A stretch of 14,094 nucleotides of DNA. It comes from an uncultured Clostridia bacterium (GTDB lineage Bacteria > Bacillota > Clostridia > Christensenellales > CAG-917). Positions 6,542-13,890 of this stretch are shown in pieces. Location of the stretch: positions 1 through 14,094 of the forward strand of contig CANQCC010000024.1 of assembly GCA_947589635.1 (NCBI GenBank), given 5' to 3'. A model generated the notes under the pieces. That model had not been told where the DNA came from and made no database searches. It saw nothing but the letters and a program-made list of their open reading frames with translations. The translations under genes and the position numbers were made by a program. Position 1 is the first letter of the stretch. Each line of letters begins with the position of its first letter.

Positions 6542-7099
6542 ATGAAGATTTTCAAAGTTTTGCAAAAAATATTTATCTTCGTTGCGCTTGGACTTTTCCT
6601 TGCGAGTCTTGTGGCGGCGGCTGCCGATCTCGAGTATGAAGCGGCGTATGTGACGACGGGCTTGTCGATGTTCGGCGTGTTTGTGCTTGCGGCGGTCGGC
6701 GTATTTTTGCTGTTCTCAAACAATGACACGGCAAAGAAAGTGGGGCACGGACTTGTGATATCCTCGTATGCGATAGGGCTTGCGCTTGCCATCATGACGA
6801 TGACGGAGCAGATCCAAATAGCAAGCGTGCTTGTGATAATCGCCGCTATAGCGCTTGCGCTCTATTATCTGTGTGCGCTTGTCATATACATAATGAAGAA
6901 GAGCGAGCCGGCTTCGATCGACAACCCCGAGGAAGACGTCAGAATAGTGCGCATAAGAGAGTGGAAGCGCATAATGGAAGAGGGCATCATCTCCGCGGAG
7001 GAGTATGAGGAAAAGAGGCAGCAGATCCTCGACATCAAGACAAAGTCCAAGGAGCTTAAACCCGCAAAAGCGGAAGCGACCGCCGCGGACAGAAAGTAA
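6542..7099 (+). CDS. Four-helix membrane protein with SHOCT-like C-terminus
   Basis: This 185-residue membrane protein has no recognised enzymatic family. Hydrophobic stretches at about 8-28, 37-59, 66-86 and 91-118 predict four membrane helices. A charged cytoplasmic tail contains EWKRIMEEGIISAEEYEEKR (about 140-159), which fits the SHOCT short C-terminal module: an acidic/basic helix, a 'G-I-I-[ST]-x-E-E' turn, then a second helix ending in a lysine-rich tail. SHOCT modules are common in bacterial membrane proteins and are thought to mediate oligomerisation or interaction. The start is backed by AAGGGAGG seven bases before the ATG. It is monocistronic, between its own promoter with the G tract and the terminator at 7116-7142. 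The role is unknown. Confidence 0.85.
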   Translation: MKIFKVLQKIFIFVALGLFLASLVAAAADLEYEAAYVTTGLSMFGVFVLAAVGVFLLFSNNDTAKKVGHGLVISSYAIGLALAIMTMTEQIQIASVLVIIAAIALALYYLCALVIYIMKKSEPASIDNPEEDVRIVRIREWKRIMEEGIISAEEYEEKRQQILDIKTKSKELKPAKAEATAADRK

Positions 7100-7115
7100 A
7101 CTTAAGACAAAATTC

Positions 7116-7142
7116 GGGAGCGGGAGACCCCGCTCCCTTTTT
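7116..7142 (+). terminator. Terminator after the SHOCT-like membrane protein gene
   Basis: GGGAGCGGG (7116-7124) pairs with CCCGCTCCC (7129-7137) around AGAC, followed by five T. The 7146-7341 stretch downstream holds no supported gene. A 37-codon minus-strand frame (7181-7294) reads plausibly but has no ribosome binding site. Confidence 0.9.
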
Positions 7143-7341
7143 ATATTTTTTCAGCTTATGCCATTATATTTAATTATCCATTAAGGTGGAACAAGCGCGA
7201 GGACGGCGAAAGAGGCTTTTACAGGACGTACTTTGTCTTGGTTTTCAAAGACTCTGCCGTCATAAATGAAAACGTAGCGCCCTTCATATTCCATTAGGAT
7301 TGCGCTAAAACGCCCTAAGAGAGCAAAAATCGCGGGCGATA

Positions 7342-7370
7342 TTGACTTGCGCGATAAAGTTTTATATAAT
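7342..7370 (+). promoter_or_regulatory. Near-consensus promoter for phosphoglucomutase
   Basis: TTGACT (7342-7347) and TATAAT (7365-7370) are separated by 17 bp. The predicted start near 7377 leaves a 21-nt leader with CGGAGG ahead of the ATG at 7398. This rules out the upstream TTG at 7347, which lies inside the -35, as translation start. Confidence 0.85.
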
Positions 7371-7397
7371 AAAGGCAACATAAGCGCGGAGGTTTTT

Positions 7398-9155
7398 ATG
7401 GGGTATATTGAAAATTACAACGAGTGGCTTTCAAGCGCGGAGCTTGACGGCGAGCAGAAGGCAAGACTTGTCGCAATGACCGACGACGAAAGAAAGGAGG
7501 CATTTTATGCGCCTCTCGAATTTGGTACGGCGGGGATGCGCGGCGTGCTCGACATGGGCACAAACAGGATGAACGTCTTTTCCGTTCGTCGCGCGACGAA
7601 GGGCTTGGCAGATTGGATATGCACTCTCGGCAGGGAGGCCATGGATAGGGGCGTGGTGATAAGCTATGACACCCGCAGATGCTCAAGCCTTTTCGCGATA
7701 GAGTCCGCAAAAGTGCTTGCCGCCGAGGACATCGCCGTGTATCTTTTCGAGGGCGTGCGTCCGGTGCCGATGTGCTCGTTCGCGATACGCAAACTCGGGA
7801 CGATCGCGGGGATAATGATAACCGCTTCGCACAATCCCAAGATATACAACGGCTATAAGGTGTACGGCGAGGACGGAGCGCAGATGTCGCCCGAATCGAC
7901 GGATAAAGTGGTCGATTTCATATCAAAAACCCCTTATTTTGGCATAAACGAGATTTCTGCGGACATAACTGCGCAAGGCATAAAAGGGCTTGACGGCGCC
8001 AAAGTCGCGGACAAAATTACGGTCATTGGCAAGGCGATCGACGACGCATATTTCGATACGATCATGAAACTTTCACTCTCTCCGGACGCCGTGAAAGAGC
8101 GCGGCAAGGACGTGCGTATCGTTTACACTCCCGTGCACGGGACGGGATATATGCCGGTTACGACGGTGCTTGGGCGTATGGGCATCACCGTCAATGTGGT
8201 CAAGGAGCAGGCGGATCCCGACACCGAGTTTTCCACCGTGCGCGTGCCCAATCCCGAAGAGGCCGACACGCTTAAAATGGGAGTGGAACTTGCAAACCGC
8301 ATAGGCAGCGACATCGTCATAGGCACAGATCCCGACGCGGACAGAATGGGCGTCGCGGTGCGCGGCGGAGACGGCGAATTTGTGCTGCTCAACGGCAATC
8401 AGATAGGCGTGCTGTTGCTAAATTATATCCTGCTTCGCAAGAAAGAAACGGGCGCTCTTCCTTCAAACGGCGCGATAGTCAAGACCATCGTCACCACCGA
8501 GCTTGCCCGCCTTGTCGCGAACAGCTACGGCGTGACCACCTTCGACGTGCTTACCGGCTTCAAGTTTATCGGCGAAAAGATAAAGGAGTGGGAAGAGAGC
8601 GGCGAATATACCTATATCTTCGGCTTTGAGGAGAGCTACGGCTCGCTTGTCGGCACCCACGCGCGCGACAAGGACGCCGTCGTCGCGGCCATGATGTTTG
8701 CGGAGATGGTCTGCTATTTCGAGGGGCGCGGGCTGTCCGTCTACGGCGTGCTGCAGGACATATTCAAACAGTACGGATACTTTGTCGAAAGGGCAAAATC
8801 CATAACCTTCGGCGGGCTTGACGGCATGCAGAAGATGAGAAATATCATGCAGGAGCTGCGCGACACAGTGTTCATCAAACTTGCGGATACAAACGTGGTC
8901 GCTCAAAGCGATTTTGTGGAGGGGATCACTACCTGTTTTGACGAGGACGGGGCGAAGAAAAAATCCATAGATCTGCCCAAGACAAACGCGCTTAAACTTC
9001 ACCTCGAAGGCGGAGATTGGATCTGCGTGCGCCCAAGCGGCACGGAACCCAAACTCAAGTTTTACGTCGCGACCTCTCAGCCCACCGCGGAAGAGGCCTA
9101 CCAAAAGGCGGAAGCTTACCTTAAATATATGAGCGAGATGATAGACGAAAAATGA
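7398..9155 (+). CDS. pgcA: Phospho-sugar mutase (phosphoglucomutase type)
   Basis: This alpha-D-phosphohexomutase interconverts glucose 1-phosphate and glucose 6-phosphate (possibly also mannose phosphates), linking glycolysis to glycogen and cell-wall sugar synthesis. The 585 residues match the length of the PgcA-type enzyme of Bacillus subtilis. All four family signatures are present and intact: TASHNPKIYNGYKVY with phosphoserine S144, the metal loop GTDPDADR (309-316), the sugar-binding FEESYGS (410-416) and the phosphate-binding RPSGTEPK (545-552). FGTAGMRG near the N-terminus is the substrate-binding Arg region of the long subfamily. The ATG at 7398 is chosen from CGGAGG (7387-7392) and the promoter position. 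It is monocistronic and ends 55 bp before a strong palindromic terminator. Family is certain; glucose specificity and the symbol are by similarity. Confidence 0.93.
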   Translation: MGYIENYNEWLSSAELDGEQKARLVAMTDDERKEAFYAPLEFGTAGMRGVLDMGTNRMNVFSVRRATKGLADWICTLGREAMDRGVVISYDTRRCSSLFAIESAKVLAAEDIAVYLFEGVRPVPMCSFAIRKLGTIAGIMITASHNPKIYNGYKVYGEDGAQMSPESTDKVVDFISKTPYFGINEISADITAQGIKGLDGAKVADKITVIGKAIDDAYFDTIMKLSLSPDAVKERGKDVRIVYTPVHGTGYMPVTTVLGRMGITVNVVKEQADPDTEFSTVRVPNPEEADTLKMGVELANRIGSDIVIGTDPDADRMGVAVRGGDGEFVLLNGNQIGVLLLNYILLRKKETGALPSNGAIVKTIVTTELARLVANSYGVTTFDVLTGFKFIGEKIKEWEESGEYTYIFGFEESYGSLVGTHARDKDAVVAAMMFAEMVCYFEGRGLSVYGVLQDIFKQYGYFVERAKSITFGGLDGMQKMRNIMQELRDTVFIKLADTNVVAQSDFVEGITTCFDEDGAKKKSIDLPKTNALKLHLEGGDWICVRPSGTEPKLKFYVATSQPTAEEAYQKAEAYLKYMSEMIDEK

Positions 9156-9210
9156 TTTTCGACTTCTCCGGCGCATAGATCTTTTGTAAATTTCATCAAA
9201 TCGTATAAAT

Positions 9211-9234
9211 AAAAAGCGGGGCGCCCCGCTTTTT
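9211..9234. terminator. Perfect palindromic bidirectional terminator
   Basis: AAAAAGCGGGGC (9211-9222) and its exact complement (9223-9234) form a 24-bp palindrome flanked by A5 and T5, usable in both directions. It separates the phosphoglucomutase gene (plus) from the convergent VanW gene (minus). From 9235 to 9325 only an imperfect direct repeat is seen (TGTTGYATATCTYCGCCG at 9237-9254 and 9283-9300, 16 of 18 identical). Confidence 0.88.
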
Positions 9235-9325
9235 ATTGTTGTATATCTCCGCCGGCAGTTCTTCTGCTGCCCCACGCGATACTGTTGCATATCTTCGCCG
9301 ATGCCGCTTGTTTGTTTCAGCGCTG

Positions 9326-10147
9326 CTATTGCGCATTTTTGCCGGCTTTGTCCTCACCATGTGTTCCGCGCAGAATTATTTGCTTTTGAGGGGCGTAGAC
9401 GTCGCGACGGATGAGGAGGGAATATTCAAGCTCGCCGTCCTTGAAGTAGTCCAGCCAACCCTCCGATCTTATGCCGTTTTTGCCATAGGTATCCACTTTT
9501 TCTTCGCCCGCTTCAAGCGTGGCGTCTTCCCTGTACTCGGTGGGGTAGGGCAGCACGTCCACGGTCTCGCTGCGGCGGCGGATGTATACCTCGTCGACGC
9601 CGTAAATTTCCGCGCGCAGATACTTGCCGTCCGCATACATCCTGACGGTCACGGGCGCGGACAGAGTGTTGACAAAGCGCAGATCGCTCGCGGAGGATAC
9701 CATTGCGTCAAAGGACGGCGCTACGTAGCTGACGGGAAGGGAGTGCGCCCTCACGCAGGTTATCGCAAGTCCCGCAAGCAGTGCGCAATTATAAAGCGTG
9801 CTACTCACCTGGCACACCCCGCCGCCTATGCCTTCCACAAATTCGCCGTCCGATATGATGTACGCGGTCTTGAAACCGTTTGCCTCCGTGCGCCTTCCCA
9901 CCGCGTCGTTAAAGGAAAACTCGTCCTCGGGCGCCAACACGGTCTTGTCAATACGGCTTGCGGCAAGCGCGATATTGCTCTTTCTGCCCTCCCCGCTCTC
10001 GCCGTAGTAGGTGGTAAAATGAGCGATAAGCCTTTGTTTGGGCGCCTCGGCATGCGCGACGTCGACGTCTGTCATCATCCCTCCCATGACGGCAAAAGCG
10101 AGCGCCGCCACTGTAAATAAAGCTTTGCAAACTGCTTTCATAATCAT
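9326..10147 (-). CDS. Secreted VanW family protein with G5 domain
   Basis: This VanW-family protein (273 residues) is of unknown biochemical role; relatives occur in Gram-positive cell-wall loci and as standalone exported proteins. An N-terminal signal sequence (about 4-33, hydrophobic core then VAHA-E cleavage site) suggests export. The VanW core spans about 39-185: FTTYYGESGEGRKSNI, the APEDEFSFNDAVG segment, GGGVCQVSSTLYN (108-120) and HSLPVSYV. A G5-like domain follows (about 205-265, ending in IILRGT), a module linked to binding of cell-wall or glycan components. The peptidoglycan-binding repeats often found ahead of VanW are missing. The start is uncertain: ATG ATT ATG gives two candidates at 10147 and 10141, with no clear Shine-Dalgarno. 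It stands alone between convergent phosphoglucomutase and divergent ZIP. Confidence 0.9.
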   Translation of the reverse strand: MIMKAVCKALFTVAALAFAVMGGMMTDVDVAHAEAPKQRLIAHFTTYYGESGEGRKSNIALAASRIDKTVLAPEDEFSFNDAVGRRTEANGFKTAYIISDGEFVEGIGGGVCQVSSTLYNCALLAGLAITCVRAHSLPVSYVAPSFDAMVSSASDLRFVNTLSAPVTVRMYADGKYLRAEIYGVDEVYIRRRSETVDVLPYPTEYREDATLEAGEEKVDTYGKNGIRSEGWLDYFKDGELEYSLLIRRDVYAPQKQIILRGTHGEDKAGKNAQ

Positions 10148-10283
10148 AGTATGCGCAGAATGATAAAATGCGTTCGCATCTATTTAATGCAACTCGATAT
10201 ATTATCAAGTAAATTTCATAATTTGATGTTTAATCGCCGTTTTATGTGCGATAAACGTCGCATTTTGTCATATTCTTTACGTT

Positions 10284-10312
10284 TTGCAAGCGCGGCTGAA
10301 ATCAAGAATAAT
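10284..10312 (+). promoter_or_regulatory. Possible promoter for the ZIP transporter gene
   Basis: TTGCAA (10284-10289) and AATAAT (10307-10312) have a 17-bp spacer. Transcription would begin near 10319, leaving at most an 18-nt leader before the ATG at 10337 and none before the in-frame GTG at 10319. The AT-rich divergent region 10148-10283 also holds short inverted repeats, ATGCG-TT-CGCAT (10168-10179) and GCGA/TCGC near 10248-10261, that could be operators but match no site I know. Confidence 0.4.
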
Positions 10313-10336
10313 ATTAGTGTGACCACTTCCGTTTTT

Positions 10337-11125
10337 ATGATATCCATCTCGCTTGCGGCGGGAGTCATCGGCACCGCGACGGGCGGCGCGCTCGGCGTGC
10401 TGTTCGCGGATAGAGGCGAGGGCGTTACGGCAAGAGTGCTTGCGTTCGCGGGCGGGATAATGCTTGGCACAGTGTGCTTCGAGATGTTCCCCGAAAGCGT
10501 GAGAGGATTTGGGTATCTCGGGACAAGCGGAGCGTTTGCTGCGATAGGCGCCGCCGTCTTCGGCATGCTGTTGACCGGAGGGCTGTCCCTGATTGTAGGT
10601 AAAAGCGCGGGCAAGGGCAAGGCGGGGATATGCTCCGCGGCGGGTGCGGCGGACGTCTTGAAAACTGCGGACGGCGAGGATAAGCGCCGCATGCTGAAGG
10701 CAGGGATAATAATGCTTGTGGCGATCGCGCTGCACAACTTTCCCGAGGGTATGGCGATAGGCGCCGCGGGAGCAAGCGAAGTCTCGCTTGGCGTGACGGT
10801 TGCTATAGTCATCGCCGTTCACAACGTTCCCGAGGGCATGGCGATAGGCGCTCCGCTTGCGGGCGGCGGCATGAAGGCGGCATGGACGGTGGCGTTGTGC
10901 GCGCTTGCCGGAGGGGCTACGGCGGTGGGCGCCGTGACGGGCGTAGCGCTTGGCGGCATAGGTGAAACGGCGTCCGCGGTGTGCCTTGCCGTGGCGGGAG
11001 GCGCGATGCTTTACGTGACTTTTGCGGACATCTTTGCCGAGGCGAGCGCGCTTAAAGGTAAGCTGCCTTCCATCAGCGCTCTTGCGGGGATAGTGTGCGC
11101 CGCGGCATTTGTCTTTGCGAGGTAA
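10337..11125 (+). CDS. ZIP family divalent metal transporter
   Basis: This is an integral membrane transporter of the ZIP family (GufA-like branch) that probably imports zinc, iron or manganese into the cytoplasm. With the chosen start it has 262 residues and about eight hydrophobic segments. The family's paired metal-site motifs are clear: HNFPEGMAIG (H133, E137) and HNVPEGMAIG (H162, E166), in consecutive helices forming the binuclear site. A loop rich in K, D and R (about 95-120) separates helices 3 and 4. Start choice is weak: the open frame extends back to 10151, but that stretch is basic, hydrophilic and unlike the family; ATG 10337 or GTG 10319 fit better, though neither has a Shine-Dalgarno. 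A weak AT-rich hairpin with a T run follows the stop (about 11114-11134). Confidence 0.9.
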   Translation: MISISLAAGVIGTATGGALGVLFADRGEGVTARVLAFAGGIMLGTVCFEMFPESVRGFGYLGTSGAFAAIGAAVFGMLLTGGLSLIVGKSAGKGKAGICSAAGAADVLKTADGEDKRRMLKAGIIMLVAIALHNFPEGMAIGAAGASEVSLGVTVAIVIAVHNVPEGMAIGAPLAGGGMKAAWTVALCALAGGATAVGAVTGVALGGIGETASAVCLAVAGGAMLYVTFADIFAEASALKGKLPSISALAGIVCAAAFVFAR

Positions 11126-11157
11126 ATTTTACAAAATTTTTTTAATTGCCAAGGCTG

Positions 11158-11186
11158 TTGCAATGGGGAAAGATTTGTGTTATAGT
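11158..11186 (+). promoter_or_regulatory. Predicted sigma-A promoter for the GH127-like/PH operon
   Basis: TTGCAA (11158-11163) and TATAGT (11181-11186) are 17 bp apart, placing the transcript start near 11193. The first in-frame ATG (11205) would then be about 12 nt from the 5' end without a Shine-Dalgarno. Confidence 0.6.
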
Positions 11187-11204
11187 TACTGTATATAGGC
11201 GCCT

Positions 11205-13202
11205 ATGTGCGCATATGCGAGGCGAACTTTGGCACGTTCTGTTGATAAAAACCTCAAAAAATTGCCGCTCGGCGCGGTAAGACCCACGGGTTGGCTGCTC
11301 GACCAGATGAAGCACATGAACAACCTCCAAAAGAGGTTGGGCGCGCTTCAGGGTATGGTGCGCGGCGAAGAGTGGGAAAGCGGCGAAAATTTTCCCAGAT
11401 ATATTCGCGGCGTGGTTTTGCTTGCGGCGGCGCTTGACGACAAGGTGCTGCGAGACAAGGCGGCGTCCCTTGTGCAGACTCTTTTCAACACCGAGAGGGA
11501 GGGAGGCGACTTCGGGCCCAAAAACTATCGCTCGCTCACCCCGCGCATAGAGGCTTTGAAGGCGCTTGACGACTATTATGCGCTGCTGCGCTATAACGAG
11601 CTGCCCGGCGGCGAGAGAGTGCTGAACTTTCTCAAAAAATATTTCAAACATCAATTCAACAACTTTTCCGTCACGCCAAGCTGGTACAACTCCCGCGCGC
11701 GTCTGCTTGACGAGATCGTCGCGCTTGAGACCGTGTATCGCGAGACGGATAAGGAGTGGCTGCACGACCTCGGCGAAAAGCTGAGAGATAGTTGTACGGA
11801 GTGGTTCCGCCTTGCGGAAAAATTCCCGTATAAGCAGCCTGCGTCCAAGTATATATCCCCAAAGGCGCTCAAGCGCATAGAAAAGACGGCCTATGCCTAT
11901 GACAAGGTGGACTCGCCTCTTCCGCGCGGCTTCAAGCCCTTCACGCCGGAGCTTGTCGAAAAGCAGTGGAAAAAACAGCATGCTGCGGTGGAGACAAACG
12001 GCGTAAACCTTGCCAAAGCCATAAAATATCCGTCTACTTACGGCAGATTTATCGGCGACGATTCACTCAAAAATCTGTCCGTAAAGCTGCTAAAACAGGT
12101 CATGAAACATCACGGCACAGTGACGGGCATGTTTGCAAGCGATCTGCATCTCGCGGGCAAAAGCCCGGCGCGCGGCATAGACGTGCAGGCCTCCGTCGAG
12201 ATGATAGAGTCTCTTGTCGAGGTGCTTCGCGAGACGGGCGACCCCTATTGTGCGGAATTGCTTGAAAGGATAGTCTTCAACGTCATTCCCGCGGCGTGTT
12301 TTGCGGATTGCTCCGCCGTTCAGGACGCGCTTCTCGTCAATCAGGCGGAGGCGTCCAACGCGCGCACTATCGCGAGCGGCGAGGAGGAGTTTTCAAACGC
12401 CTTCATTCAAAAGAAGCTGTCCCGCGGCGCGATAGCCGCTCTCAGCGCGTATCCGCTGTTTCTGGAGGCGGCGTGCCTTGTCAAAGACGACGAGCTTAAT
12501 TTCTTCACATACATGCCTTGCACCATGGATATGACCGTTGACGGCTGCACCTTCACGCTCAGCGAAAAGACGGGCTACCCCTTCCGCAACACCGTGGTCT
12601 ATAAGGTGGAGCAGGCAAGCGGTGAGGCGCAGGTAAAGATAAACTTCCGCGTCCCCAAAAACACGTCCATGCAGCTGATATCCGGCGGGCAGGTGGTCGC
12701 AAGCGGCACAAAGGAGATATCCGTCAAGTGCATCCTGCGTACGGGCAGCACGTTTATGCTTAAGATGGGCATCCCCCTCACCGTGGAGGAGGGCGAAAGC
12801 GGCACCTGCAGCCTGTATAAAGGCAATCTTCTGATGTCGTATAAGCTGCCTCACGAGATAAGCGTGGACGAAAAGGACAGGCGCATAATCAACGTGAACT
12901 TCGCCAAGAAGTGGAATATTGCCCCGCTGCTCTCGCGCAGGGCGCCCGGCGGCACGCGCACGCTGTACGAGGCGGAAACGACCTCCGTGTACGATTTTAC
13001 GGATATGCCGTTTTCGTATGATTCTCCGCCGTTCGAGCTGAGGATACGCGCCAAAAACGTGCTCAATTGGGACTACGACGTCAACGGCTTTACGCAAATA
13101 CCCAAAAAACCCGTCTTCTCCGAGGAGAGCCTCGAGAGGACGTTCATTCCGTTCGGCTGCGGCTTGCTGCATATCGCGGAGTTTCCGCGGTGCAACAAAT
13201 AG
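11205..13202 (+). CDS. GH127/DUF1680-like protein lacking expected active-site residues
   Basis: The 665-residue protein resembles the DUF1680/GH127 family of beta-L-arabinofuranosidases with an alpha/alpha barrel. It has LPLGAVRPTGWLLDQM near the N-terminus, GENFPRYIRGVVLLAAALDD (about 61-80), TGMFASDLHLAG.SPARG (308-324), the LERIVFN and LLVNQ segments, then a beta-rich C-terminal half after YMPC (436-439). There is no signal peptide, so it is cytoplasmic. In characterised members the barrel carries a Glu-x-Cys pair and a Cys-Cys pair that bind zinc and supply the nucleophile. The matching first site here reads D326-V-Q328 and no Cys-Cys is visible before YMPC. It is probably a divergent or non-catalytic relative, or uses another mechanism. 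The start could be ATG 11205 (no Shine-Dalgarno) or TTG 11229, preceded by GAGG. The PH-domain gene follows 8 bp later. Confidence 0.82.
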   Translation: MCAYARRTLARSVDKNLKKLPLGAVRPTGWLLDQMKHMNNLQKRLGALQGMVRGEEWESGENFPRYIRGVVLLAAALDDKVLRDKAASLVQTLFNTEREGGDFGPKNYRSLTPRIEALKALDDYYALLRYNELPGGERVLNFLKKYFKHQFNNFSVTPSWYNSRARLLDEIVALETVYRETDKEWLHDLGEKLRDSCTEWFRLAEKFPYKQPASKYISPKALKRIEKTAYAYDKVDSPLPRGFKPFTPELVEKQWKKQHAAVETNGVNLAKAIKYPSTYGRFIGDDSLKNLSVKLLKQVMKHHGTVTGMFASDLHLAGKSPARGIDVQASVEMIESLVEVLRETGDPYCAELLERIVFNVIPAACFADCSAVQDALLVNQAEASNARTIASGEEEFSNAFIQKKLSRGAIAALSAYPLFLEAACLVKDDELNFFTYMPCTMDMTVDGCTFTLSEKTGYPFRNTVVYKVEQASGEAQVKINFRVPKNTSMQLISGGQVVASGTKEISVKCILRTGSTFMLKMGIPLTVEEGESGTCSLYKGNLLMSYKLPHEISVDEKDRRIINVNFAKKWNIAPLLSRRAPGGTRTLYEAETTSVYDFTDMPFSYDSPPFELRIRAKNVLNWDYDVNGFTQIPKKPVFSEESLERTFIPFGCGLLHIAEFPRCNK

Positions 13203-13210
13203 AGGTGAAT

Positions 13211-13765
13211 ATGAAAACTCTCGAAAGGAAATTTTCAAGCTCCGAAAGAATAATCGCCAAGGCGAAATTTTCCGCATGGGTCTATTTGAAATGCGTGCTC
13301 GTCGCCGTGATTTTGGGAGGCGTCATCGCCGCCTTGTGGATTTTCAATAAGCAAATAGAGGGCCTCTTCGGCGTGAAAAACGCCCCAATATACCTCACTG
13401 ACGCAAACATGCGCTGGGCGCTTCTCGGCGCCGCCGGCATAGTGATAATCAGCATTCTGATCGTCTCGCTCAAACTTTACAGCAGGGAACTTATCGTCAC
13501 CGAGGACAAGATCGTCTACCGCGAGGGAGTCATCAGCGTGCATAACGTCGTCATTCCCCTGAAGGACGTCTGCATCCTCGAAAGCAATCAGACCGGCCTT
13601 CAACACCTGTTCGGAGTAGGCTCCGTCAACATCATCTCCGACGCCGAGCAGCCCTACCTCATCAAGGGCGTCCGCGGCGCCGAGCGTTTTACTCGCCGAG
13701 TGGTGCGCCAGATGACGGAAGTGAGGAGGGCGCAGGAGACGAAAGTTCTTCTCACCCTTGGCTAA
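13211..13765 (+). CDS. Two-helix membrane protein with bacterial PH domain
   Basis: This 184-residue protein has two hydrophobic helices (about 22-46 and 68-91) followed by a bacterial pleckstrin-homology-like domain (YdbS/DUF304 type). The domain opens with LIVTEDKIVYREGVISVHNVVIPLKDVCILESNQ, cited here by its LIVTEDKIVYREG and NVVIPLKDV parts; it continues with LFGVGSVNIISD and ends in a basic helix (GAERFTRRVVRQM). Such proteins sit in the cytoplasmic membrane with unknown ligands. The ATG follows AGAGGTG, eight bases after the GH127-like stop, so the two form an operon; the longer frame starting at 13067 lies within the previous gene. Its stop codon TAA (13763-13765) is also the first bases of the right-hand palindromic element, which may act as its terminator. 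Confidence 0.85.
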   Translation: MKTLERKFSSSERIIAKAKFSAWVYLKCVLVAVILGGVIAALWIFNKQIEGLFGVKNAPIYLTDANMRWALLGAAGIVIISILIVSLKLYSRELIVTEDKIVYREGVISVHNVVIPLKDVCILESNQTGLQHLFGVGSVNIISDAEQPYLIKGVRGAERFTRRVVRQMTEVRRAQETKVLLTLG

Positions 13766-13890
13766 AAACCGCGTGTAAGCGCCAATTACTTCGCGAAAAA
13801 CCCGCAAGGCTGCAAGTCACGTACGCCTATGTACGCTCCTCTTGCCTTGCGGGTTTGTTCGTTTGTCCTTGACGCTTACACGCGGTTTTT
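13764..13890. repeat. Imperfect palindromic element, right copy
   Basis: The outer stem AAAAACCGCGTGTAAGCG (13764-13781) is exactly complementary to 13873-13890 (18 bp). The inner stem AAACCCGCAAGGC (13798-13810) is exactly complementary to 13844-13856 (13 bp). The core CACGTACGCCTATGTACGCT (13818-13837) matches the left element's core at 18 of 20 positions. T5 ends the outer stem (13886-13890), so in RNA the whole could act as a terminator for the PH-domain gene. The layout is the same as in the 31-146 element, with different but still complementary stems. Confidence 0.85.

Noticed and set aside
9237..9300. 18-bp imperfect direct repeat as an attachment site or IS footprint
   Set aside because: It is short, imperfect and not associated with any mobile gene; it is noted only under the terminator entry.
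10151..10336. N-terminal extension of the ZIP frame
   Set aside because: It is basic and hydrophilic, lies in the AT-rich divergent promoter region and does not resemble ZIP proteins.
11142..11981. 279-codon minus-strand frame opposite the GH127-like gene
   Set aside because: It is a shadow in GC-rich coding sequence with no recognisable domain; the plus-strand frame continues with family motifs.
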